Shown piece by piece: positions 1-5,526 of a stretch of 5,526 nucleotides of DNA. Source of the DNA: an uncultured Bacteroidales bacterium (GTDB taxonomy: Bacteria; Bacteroidota; Bacteroidia; Bacteroidales; JAUNSR01). The stretch is taken from NCBI GenBank assembly GCA_947074245.1, contig CAMTOW010000172.1, forward strand, positions 1-5,526, given 5' to 3'. A model generated the notes under the pieces. That model saw nothing but the letters and a program-made list of their open reading frames with translations. It was not told the DNA's origin and did not search any database. How positions within the stretch are numbered: the stretch's first letter is position 1; every line of letters begins with the position of its first letter. Both the position numbers and the translations under genes were made by a program.

Positions 1-47
1 GAGATTCTCCGGAGTGACTGGAGTTCAGACGTGTGCTCTTCCGATCT
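1..47 (-). other. Illumina TruSeq adapter contamination (left end)
   Basis: Bases 14-47 are the exact TruSeq read-2 adapter (GTGACTGGAGTTCAGACGTG followed by TGCTCTTCCGATCT). Bases 6-13 (TCTCCGGA) are the reverse complement of index TCCGGAGA, and bases 1-5 begin the flow-cell tail in reverse. This is library-construction sequence left on the contig end. Genomic sequence starts at about 48; the junction could shift by a base or so if genome and adapter happen to agree. The same adapter appears in the opposite orientation at the right end. Confidence 0.98.
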
Positions 48-285
48 CCGATTGACCGCTCAGTTCGACATAAACCGAACGCGACGGATTGGTATTGAAC
101 CATAATTCGCGAACCCGGATGGAATAAGACGCGTCGAATTCGGGCAGATCGATGCTGATCAACGTAATCTTGTTGCCGTCTTTATCACGCGTGATATCAA
201 AATAATCACATGAAGCGGTCAGCAACAATGCTGCGCCAAGTATCAGATTCAGAACACGTTTTTTTAGAGAGGTTTCTGGTTTCAT
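48..285 (-). CDS. Small lipoprotein of unknown function, C-terminus missing
   Basis: The product is not recognised. Its first 26 residues form a lipoprotein signal: basic start (KPETSLKKR), hydrophobic core (VLNLILGAALLL), then TASC with the lipidated Cys at 26. The box is relaxed, with Leu at -4 rather than -3, which is common in Bacteroidetes. The mature part begins CDYFDITRDKDGNK, and about 54 mature residues are genomic. Real sequence stops after residue 79 (SGQS). Residue 80 is a mixed codon, and the apparent ending IGRAHV with stop at 25-27 is adapter translation. The gene continues beyond the contig and its true length is unknown. Its ATG overlaps the stop codon of the upstream barrel gene as ATGA (282-285), so the two are probably co-transcribed and translationally coupled. 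That suggests an envelope partner of the barrel protein, but this is inference from position only. Confidence 0.8.
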
Positions 286-959
286 TTCGAAAAGAATTTA
301 ATGGAGAGGATGAGTTTGGCAACCGGATAAAAACGGTATTTCGAAAATTGCGATTCAATCACCGACACATGTTCGGGTCTGCCCGAGGGAGCCAACATCC
401 CCGACGCGTTCATTTCCAGCCGGGGCGCACCCATGTAGTAGGTGCCCACTTCGAATCCACAAGCCACGCGTTTGTGATAAGCGGCCTGACGCCCAAAGCC
501 GATCCCGACATAAGGCGAAACGCTTAAGCCGTTTTTTATCGATACCCGGAGCGAACCTACGGCGTCGGGCTTGATGTAGATATCCCCGAATTTGAATTCA
601 TCGCAAGGGATCGCCTTCAATGCCGGATTGAAAAAAAGCAATGCGATACCGCTTTTAAAATAAAGCCATTTCAAACACTGAAATCCTGCTGTAAAGGATA
701 AACCTCCGGTTTTGTAGGACAAACGTGCGTCCATTTTCAAATCGTTCTCTTCGAAATCAAAACGACGCCTCAAACGCATTTGCTCATAACCCGCCTGTAC
801 GCTCCAGCGGGATGTGGGATTCCAGTACAGATTACCTCCGACCCCGTTGGTGGATATAGAAAGTGCTCCGCCGAATACATGCTTGTCGCTTTCGGAATAG
901 GACGGCAGGATGACAAAAAAAGAAAAAATGATGATTGATAAAATAGTCTTACGGTTCAT
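282..959 (-). CDS. Outer-membrane beta-barrel protein
   Basis: A 225-residue exported protein. Residues 1-22 are a classical signal peptide (MNRKTILSIIIFSFFVILPS then YS), with no lipobox Cys. The rest alternates polar and hydrophobic residues in short amphipathic strands rich in aromatics and glycine, for example residues 38-60, 77-93 and 138-147 (VSPYVGIGFG). The C-terminal third (FEVGTYYMGAPRLEM, then YRFYPVAKLILSIKFF) resembles bacterial barrels that have a GIGFGR strand and end in a YP-x-L-x-L-x-Y-x-F strand. Here the final aromatic is followed by two extra residues, SK. The start is ATG at 957-959; an in-frame TTG at 986 would put nine polar residues before the signal peptide and is unlikely. 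No Shine-Dalgarno sequence is seen, as is usual in this phylum. A -7-like box lies about 30 bp upstream. The gene overlaps the downstream lipoprotein by 4 bases. Ligand and function are unknown. Confidence 0.85.
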   Translation of the reverse strand: MNRKTILSIIIFSFFVILPSYSESDKHVFGGALSISTNGVGGNLYWNPTSRWSVQAGYEQMRLRRRFDFEENDLKMDARLSYKTGGLSFTAGFQCLKWLYFKSGIALLFFNPALKAIPCDEFKFGDIYIKPDAVGSLRVSIKNGLSVSPYVGIGFGRQAAYHKRVACGFEVGTYYMGAPRLEMNASGMLAPSGRPEHVSVIESQFSKYRFYPVAKLILSIKFFSK

Positions 960-988
960 ACGAGCTCTATGATGTGCTGAATTCAAAA

Positions 989-996
989 CAAATATA
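989..996 (-). promoter_or_regulatory. Candidate -7 box for the barrel-lipoprotein genes
   Basis: Read on the minus strand this is TATATTTG, a full match to the Bacteroidetes -7 consensus TAnnTTTG. It lies about 30 bases before the ATG at 959, giving an expected leader of roughly 20-25 bases. No TTTG -33 element is visible at the usual distance, so the call rests on the -7 box and its position in a divergent intergenic region. Confidence 0.5.
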
Positions 997-1050
997 ATGA
1001 AGGCTGGCGAAACATTTCTCCTCCTCTCCGAAAAGGTTGCTTAAACTACT

Positions 1051-1085
1051 TTTGGAATGTCGGTACGAATTAAAAATTATCTTTG
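1051..1085 (+). promoter_or_regulatory. Candidate Bacteroidetes promoter for the substrate-binding protein gene
   Basis: TATCTTTG at 1078-1085 matches the -7 consensus TAnnTTTG exactly, and TTTG at 1051-1054 matches the -33 element. The 23-base spacer is a little longer than the usual 19-21. Transcription would start near 1092, leaving a leader of about 45 bases before the ATG at 1136. This promoter and the minus-strand -7 box at 989-996 lie back to back within 100 bp. Confidence 0.6.
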
Positions 1086-1105
1086 TAGCCGACACCCGCA
1101 CTCGG

Positions 1106-1115
1106 GGTTATAACC
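1106..1115. promoter_or_regulatory. Perfect 10-bp palindrome in the leader (possible operator)
   Basis: GGTTATAACC is self-complementary and lies about 20 bases downstream of the plus-strand -7 box, inside the predicted leader of the substrate-binding protein gene. A small overlapping hairpin, CCCG-cact-CGGG (1095-1106), precedes it. The position would suit a repressor site or a leader structure, but a 10-bp palindrome can arise by chance and no known regulator motif was recognised. Confidence 0.25.
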
Positions 1116-1135
1116 GTCTTAAAAATTCATTACGA

Positions 1136-2254
1136 ATGCGCATCAATCATCTTCTATATGGTTTTCTTCTGTTCGTTTCATGCAACACGAAGAATAACAC
1201 CCCTCAAGAATCCATCAATTACACGGTTAAATACGCGACCGGTTTTCTCGTAGAAAAACATCCGGAATATACCAAAGTGGTTATCCGAAATCCGTGGGAC
1301 ACGCTACAAAACCTTCAGGAATATGTGCTGATCCAAAAAGGAGAGCCGCTTCCGGAGAGTTTGCCGTCTGGAACCATCGTGCGCGTTCCGCTCGAACGAG
1401 TCGTAGCTTATGGCGCTTTGCAATGTACTCTTCTGGATCAGCTCAATGAGCGCGAAGCCATCTCGGGAGTTTGCGAATCACAATATATTCATATCGACTT
1501 CATCAAAGAGAAAGTCCGAAAAGGGCTTATCCCCGACCTGGGCGAATCGGTATCGCCCGATATTGAGAAAATCATCGATTTGAATCCGGAAGCGATCCTG
1601 ACTTCGCCCTTCCCCAACGGTTCGTACGGGAAAGTGGCCAAAACGGGGATTCCGATCATCGAATGTGCCGATTATATGGAAAAAACGCCATTGGGAAGAG
1701 CCGAATGGCTTCGTTTCCATGGTTTGTTCTATAACAAAGAAGAATATGCCGACTCCTTGTTCACCGAAATTGAAAACCGGTACAACGGACTGAAATCGAT
1801 CGCCGCCGGCGAGAATGAAAAGCCTTCGGTGATTTCCGAACAGAAGATCGGTTCAACCTGGTATGTGCCGGGCGGAGCGAGTTATGTCGCGAATCTGTTT
1901 AAAGATGCCGGCGCGGATTATCTGTGGGCGGACGACACGAACGCCGGATCACTGGCCCTCTCTTTCGAAGAGGTTTTCGACAAAGGTTCGGAAGCCGATT
2001 TCTGGCTGATCAAATACAACGCAAGCACTCCGCTGAGCTATGAGACACTCGAAAAAAACTTCCTGCTCAACGCTCAGTTCAAAGCTTGGAAAGAACGCTC
2101 AATATTCACTTGCCATCCGGGAGAAGTGGCTTTTTACGAAGCAACTCCGTTTCAGCCGGATCTGCTTCTGAAGGATCTGATCCGGATATTCCACCCGACC
2201 TTGCTGCAAGACACCACCGCCAGATACTTTCAGCCGATGGTTTCGCTAAAATGA
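1136..2254 (+). CDS. ABC-transporter substrate-binding lipoprotein, siderophore/cobalamin (FecB/BtuF) type
   Basis: A 372-residue protein predicted to be membrane-anchored in the periplasm, where it would bind an iron-chelate or cobalamin-type ligand and pass it to a FecCD/BtuCD-type permease. Residues 1-16 are a short lipoprotein signal ending in FVSC (Cys 16). The mature part has the hallmarks of the periplasmic-binding family with two lobes joined by a long helix: an opening beta segment with NPW (52-54), PLERVVAYGA (85-94), an ISGV strand (99-102), LNPEAILTSP (149-158), GIPIIECADY (171-180), and a second lobe with WYVPGGASYVANLFKDAGAD (242-261) and PFQPDLLLKDLIRIFHP (348-364). It is longer than E. 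coli BtuF (about 266 residues) but normal for Bacteroidetes homologues. The ATG at 1136 is chosen because the signal peptide begins there; an in-frame TTG at 1037 lies upstream of the predicted promoter. No permease or ATPase gene follows; the next gene is a helicase 30 bp on. Iron and B12 ligands cannot be told apart from this sequence. Confidence 0.88.
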   Translation: MRINHLLYGFLLFVSCNTKNNTPQESINYTVKYATGFLVEKHPEYTKVVIRNPWDTLQNLQEYVLIQKGEPLPESLPSGTIVRVPLERVVAYGALQCTLLDQLNEREAISGVCESQYIHIDFIKEKVRKGLIPDLGESVSPDIEKIIDLNPEAILTSPFPNGSYGKVAKTGIPIIECADYMEKTPLGRAEWLRFHGLFYNKEEYADSLFTEIENRYNGLKSIAAGENEKPSVISEQKIGSTWYVPGGASYVANLFKDAGADYLWADDTNAGSLALSFEEVFDKGSEADFWLIKYNASTPLSYETLEKNFLLNAQFKAWKERSIFTCHPGEVAFYEATPFQPDLLLKDLIRIFHPTLLQDTTARYFQPMVSLK

Positions 2255-2284
2255 TATTTTGTAACAATCCTCACAATTCGATGA

Positions 2285-4423
2285 ATGGAAGATATGAATC
2301 ACGAGGCAACGCTTGCCTATAACTATATCCAATATACCAATACGCACGTCTTTCTGACGGGCAAGGCCGGAACGGGTAAGACCACCTTCCTGCGGAGATT
2401 GAAGGATACGCTGCCCAAACGGATGATCGTGGTGGCGCCTACGGGCGTGGCGGCGATCAATGCGGGAGGCGTAACGTTACATTCGTTCTTTCAGCTTCCA
2501 TTCTCGCCTTTCGTTCCGGAAAAGGGAACGGAAACGAAGGTGCAACCTTCCTATAAATTCAGCAAGGAAAAGATCAACATCATCCGCAGCATCGATCTGT
2601 TGGTGATCGACGAGATCAGTATGGTTCGCGCCGATCTGCTGGATGCGGTGGACGCGGTTCTTCGTCAATATCGGGATCCTCATCAGCCCTTCGGCGGAGT
2701 TCAGCTTCTATTGATCGGCGATATCCAACAGCTCGCTCCCGTTATTAAGGATGAAGAGTGGCAGCTGCTTCGCTCCTACTATGCATCGCCGTTTTTTTTC
2801 CACAGTCGGGCGCTGAATCAGACCGACTATGTTACGATCGAACTGAAACGGATCTATCGGCAGACGGATCCGGTCTTTACGAATATTCTGAATCAGATCC
2901 GGGAGAACAAGCTCGACCGGCATTCTTTGCAAATTCTGAACAAACGGTATATCCCAAACGAAGACATGACTTATCAGGAGGATTACATCACCCTGACCAC
3001 TCATAACAAACAGGCGAACGATATCAACCAAGACCGATTGGATCAACTCGAAACCGCGTCTTATAAATATCGGGCTACGATAACGGGGACATTCCCGGCC
3101 TATTCATTCCCTACCGACGAAGTACTGGAGTTGAAAAAAGGGGCGCAGGTGATGTTCGTCAAAAACGATCCGAGTCCGGAAAAGAAATACTACAACGGGA
3201 AGATCGGGCGTATTCAGGCGATCGGTGCCGGATCGATCATCGTAAAATGTGATGACCAAACGATCGTAGTGGATAAACAGGAATGGAAGAATACAAAATA
3301 TTCACTTGATCCGGAAACGAAAGCGATCAAGGAAACGGTGGAGGGCTCGTTCGTACAGTATCCGTTGAAAACGGCATGGGCGATAACGATTCATAAAAGC
3401 CAGGGACTGACGTTCGACAAAGTGATCATCAACGCGGCTCATTCGTTCGCGCATGGTCAGGTATATGTGGCGTTAAGCCGATGCCGAAGCCTGGAAGGAC
3501 TGATCTTATCGACCCCGATCCAGACATCCTCCATCTTCAATGATCAGAACATCGAGAGTTTTACGCGACACTCCGAACTGAATAAACCCAACGAAGAGAA
3601 ACTGAATCTGGCGGCAGAACACTATTTTGCCTGTCTGATCGCAGAACTGTTTGATTACAAACCGATTCTAAAGCGAATGCATTACATCAACCGGATCTTG
3701 GAAGAGCATTTTTCGAGACTCTATCCGGAGTTGATTCAGCGATACAATCATCTGATCAGAGAGATCGACACATCGCTTTATCAGGTGAATCTGAGATTTC
3801 AGCAACAGTTGAGATTATTGATGCACGAATGGCACGACTTCGAACACAATGAGGTCATACAGGAGCGGATCCGAAAAGGCGCGGCTTATTTCTTAAGCCA
3901 TACGACGACGCTTCTCGCTCCGGTTCTGGACGAACCGCATCCGGAGAGTGATAACAAGGAGATCCGGAAATCGATTGAAAAAGAATACGAACAGTTAAAA
4001 CTGGCGATTGACTTGAAGTTGCAAACGCTTCAGGTTTCGACCGACGGTTTTTCGGTCAAGAAATATCTGGAAACGAAATCCCGCCTATCGATCGAAAACG
4101 AAACGGGCGCAAACAAAGAGAAAAAAGAAAAGAAAGAGAAAATCGTCAAACAACCCGTCTCTTCCGACATTTCTCATCCCGAACTGTATGAACGGCTTAA
4201 GAAATGGCGTAACAACGAAGCGGAAAATAAAAATCTGCCGGTATATACCATCCTTCAGCAAAAGGCGCTCGTCGGGATCAGCAACCGACTTCCCGAAACG
4301 AAGAAGGAACTTCTTTCGATACCGGGTATCGGAAAGAAAATCGCGGAACAATACGGAGATCTTCTCCTGGAAATCGTAGATGAATACCGAACCGACCAAC
4401 AGCTACAACAAAAGCTGTTTTAA
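2285..4423 (+). CDS. PIF1/RecD-like superfamily 1 DNA helicase with C-terminal HRDC domain
   Basis: A cytosolic ATP-dependent DNA helicase of 712 residues. Helicase motifs are intact and in order: Walker A GKAGTGKTT (26-34), motif Ia APTGVAAINAGGVTLHSFF (51-69), Walker B LLVIDEISM (105-113), motif III LLLIGDIQQLAPV (141-153), motif V AWAITIHKSQGLTFD (364-378) and motif VI GQVYVALSRCRSLEGL (391-406). Their spacing fits the PIF1/RecD2 branch, which usually moves 5' to 3'. After about residue 425 comes a mostly helical, charged region without a recognised domain, a Lys/Glu-rich linker near 610-620 (KEKKEKKEK), and an HRDC domain at about 631-702 (HPELYERLKKWRN, then LLSIPGIGKKIAEQYGD), a nucleic-acid-binding module also found in RecQ and RNase D. 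ATG at 2285 and at 2294 are both possible starts; they differ by three residues and both precede the first conserved helix. The gene starts 30 bp after the binding-protein stop and ends just before a strong terminator. The precise cellular role (replication, repair or G-quadruplex unwinding) is inferred from family only. Confidence 0.95.
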   Translation: MEDMNHEATLAYNYIQYTNTHVFLTGKAGTGKTTFLRRLKDTLPKRMIVVAPTGVAAINAGGVTLHSFFQLPFSPFVPEKGTETKVQPSYKFSKEKINIIRSIDLLVIDEISMVRADLLDAVDAVLRQYRDPHQPFGGVQLLLIGDIQQLAPVIKDEEWQLLRSYYASPFFFHSRALNQTDYVTIELKRIYRQTDPVFTNILNQIRENKLDRHSLQILNKRYIPNEDMTYQEDYITLTTHNKQANDINQDRLDQLETASYKYRATITGTFPAYSFPTDEVLELKKGAQVMFVKNDPSPEKKYYNGKIGRIQAIGAGSIIVKCDDQTIVVDKQEWKNTKYSLDPETKAIKETVEGSFVQYPLKTAWAITIHKSQGLTFDKVIINAAHSFAHGQVYVALSRCRSLEGLILSTPIQTSSIFNDQNIESFTRHSELNKPNEEKLNLAAEHYFACLIAELFDYKPILKRMHYINRILEEHFSRLYPELIQRYNHLIREIDTSLYQVNLRFQQQLRLLMHEWHDFEHNEVIQERIRKGAAYFLSHTTTLLAPVLDEPHPESDNKEIRKSIEKEYEQLKLAIDLKLQTLQVSTDGFSVKKYLETKSRLSIENETGANKEKKEKKEKIVKQPVSSDISHPELYERLKKWRNNEAENKNLPVYTILQQKALVGISNRLPETKKELLSIPGIGKKIAEQYGDLLLEIVDEYRTDQQLQQKLF

Positions 4424-4439
4424 GATCGCAATCACTCAT

Positions 4440-4476
4440 AAAAAAAGTCCGAAACAGAACTGTTTCGGACTTTTTT
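4440..4476. terminator. Bidirectional intrinsic terminator between convergent genes
   Basis: GTCCGAAACAG (4447-4457) pairs perfectly with CTGTTTCGGAC (4460-4470). The stem is flanked by an A tract on the left (4440-4446) and six T on the right (4471-4476), so an RNA from either strand forms a hairpin followed by U residues. With the A and T tracts the repeat reaches 17 bp per arm. The inner spacer is only AA, so the real loop is probably GAAC after the last pair opens. It sits 16 bp past the helicase stop and 20 bp past the stop of the minus-strand gene, as expected for a shared terminator. Confidence 0.92.
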
Positions 4477-4496
4477 GTAACTATCTATACTGCTGT

Positions 4497-5473
4497 TTAT
4501 AGCTTGTGGACTACTTTCAGCATCTGGGCACCTCTACCGATGGTATACCCCTGAGATACGAATACGATCTCGCCTTTTTTATTGACTACCGCCATGATCG
4601 GAAGCAAAGAGGCATTCGTGATTCCGGTAGCTTCCATCAATGCAGATGTAACTTCCTTATCTTTATCGATACCGTAAACGATCGTTTTCGGCAAACCTTT
4701 GAATTCGTTTGCATCGAAGCGTTTCTCATCTTCTTCGGTCGGGAACAAAAGAATCATTTTACCGCCCCATTGTTCGAACTCTTTCGAGAATTCGGCGAAA
4801 TCGCGCATGGAGTGGTTCGTCGGCTCTTGTTTTGCCCCAAGAATCGCTACGATATAATCGCCATTCTGCGCAGCGCTCTTCAGGTCAAGCGGCATGCAAG
4901 CGTTAGTCGGCGCGAATTTTTGCGTCCCGTTGATGTTACCGATCACTTTTAGTGCTTCGGCATCTTCACGCAACACCAATTCGACAGCTGTTGTCTTGTC
5001 GGCTGTGATCGTGAACGATTCCGCTTTCGAAAGAACTGATCCGTCGCCCTGACGAGAACCTGTAACCAATAGATATTGACCTTCGTCCAATAGGAACGGC
5101 TTTCTCATCATGTTGCTCAGGTTGGCGCCACCGCCCATATCGACATTGCTGTTGGTTTCGAATCCTAAGGTCTGAAGCTTATCTCCATTCACCTTCGCAA
5201 TCGTGAAGTGTTTGTAATAACCCGGGTCTTTAACCGCTTTAGACGGTTTGTATGAGATTTTCAATTCGCCCTGACGCGCTTTCTGCGGAGCACCTTTTCC
5301 GTCGAAGTCTACATCGATCCAGTTGTTGTCCGCATAATACTGCACTTTACGGGCAATCGGTTCGATACGCGCCGGAATACCCAATGCACGCGCATAAGCG
5401 ATGAAGAATCGGTCTCTGGAACGGTCGTCAGCGATACGAGCTTTCCAAACGCCAAGCGGCTGCATGGCAAGAC
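4497..5473 (-). CDS. Transglutaminase-like protein with C-terminal thioredoxin-like domain, N-terminus missing
   Basis: The last 324 or so residues of a larger exported Bacteroidetes protein. From its N-terminal side the fragment holds the end of a transglutaminase-like core (PLGVWKARIADDRSRDRFFI, then AYARALGIPARIEP and WIDVDFDG, about 5274-5456). A beta-rich segment follows (GELKISYKPS, DPGYYKHFTIAKVNGDKLQT, VDMGGGANLSN, DEGQYLLVTGSRQGDGSVLS). Last is a thioredoxin-fold domain (about 4500-4860: DYIVAILGAKQEPTNHSMRD, KMILLFPTEEDEKRF, LLPIMAVVNKKGEIVF with a likely cis-Pro). The spot expected for the CxxC motif reads EPTNHS, so this domain is probably not a thiol oxidoreductase. The only genomic Cys (codon 4896-4898) lies before the first thioredoxin strand. 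The transglutaminase catalytic Cys and His are not visible in the fragment, so activity cannot be judged. The in-frame N-terminus GVQTCALPI is adapter translation and the GTG at 5507 is not a start. The gene runs off the right edge. It converges with the helicase gene and shares its terminator. Confidence 0.85.
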
Positions 5474-5526
5474 AGATCGGCAGAGCACACGTCTGAACTC
5501 CAGTCACTCCGGAGAATCTCGTATGC
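5474..5526 (+). other. Illumina TruSeq adapter, index and P7 tail contamination (right end)
   Basis: Bases 5474-5507 match the TruSeq adapter AGATCGGAAGAGCACACGTC plus TGAACTCCAGTCAC with one mismatch (C for A at 5481, probably a sequencing error). Bases 5508-5515 are the index TCCGGAGA, known as TruSeq HT D702, and 5516-5526 (ATCTCGTATGC) are the start of the P7 flow-cell sequence. None of this is genomic; the last genomic base is about 5473. Confidence 0.98.

Noticed and set aside
960..986. N-terminal extension of the barrel protein from an in-frame TTG at 986
   Set aside because: It would put nine polar residues before a normal signal peptide, and would begin within a few bases of the predicted -7 box at 989-996.
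1037..1135. N-terminal extension of the substrate-binding protein from an in-frame TTG at 1037
   Set aside because: It would bury the lipoprotein signal and start before the predicted promoter; the ATG at 1136 begins exactly at the signal peptide.
1086..1135. Cobalamin riboswitch in the leader of the binding-protein gene
   Set aside because: The leader is only about 45-50 bases and has no B12-box-like core; only small palindromes are present.
2255..2261. Separate promoter for the helicase (TATTTTG just after the binding-protein stop)
   Set aside because: It is one base short of TAnnTTTG, has no clear -33 partner and lies only 24 bases before the start codon.
4108..4141. Purine-rich tract as a phase-variable repeat
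   Set aside because: It encodes the Lys/Glu linker of the helicase, has no exact repeat unit, and the frame is intact.
4506..4952. Open plus-strand frame opposite the thioredoxin-like domain
   Set aside because: It has no recognisable domain and lies antisense to a well-supported coding region; likewise the other frames overlapping the helicase and binding-protein genes.
1..5520. Terminal inverted repeats of a linear replicon or transposon
   Set aside because: The repeat is entirely TruSeq adapter and index sequence, so it comes from library preparation.

Overview
This is a short assembled contig whose two ends are Illumina TruSeq library adapter, not genome. Bases 1-47 are the reverse complement of the adapter with index TCCGGAGA. 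Bases 5474-5526 are the same adapter, index and flow-cell tail in forward orientation. The biological sequence is therefore about 48-5473, and the outermost gene on each side is cut off and fused to adapter. The content points to a member of the Bacteroidetes, probably order Bacteroidales. It has TAnnTTTG-type -7 promoter boxes, start codons without clear Shine-Dalgarno sequences, a periplasmic transglutaminase/thioredoxin-like protein of a type known from that phylum, and a PIF1-like helicase ending in an HRDC domain. Genus was not determined.

Layout, left to right. Two minus-strand genes lie at the left: a 225-residue outer-membrane beta-barrel protein (282-959) and, overlapping its stop codon in an ATGA arrangement, a small lipoprotein whose C-terminus is lost at the contig edge (48-285). 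A 176-bp divergent intergenic region (960-1135) carries a promoter-like -7 box on each strand and a small perfect palindrome. On the plus strand follow a lipoprotein substrate-binding protein of the siderophore/cobalamin ABC-transporter type (1136-2254) and, 30 bp later, a 712-residue superfamily 1 helicase (2285-4423). A strong symmetrical hairpin with flanking A and T tracts (4440-4476) separates the helicase from a convergent minus-strand gene (4497-5473), the C-terminal part of the transglutaminase-like/thioredoxin-like protein.

The genes do not form one obvious pathway. Four of the five are predicted to be exported or envelope proteins and the helicase is cytosolic. The barrel and lipoprotein look like a translationally coupled pair. 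The substrate-binding protein has no permease or ATPase gene beside it. I found no mobile element, CRISPR array, tRNA, rRNA or clearly new system. The most important practical point is the adapter contamination, which creates false protein ends and a false terminal inverted repeat.
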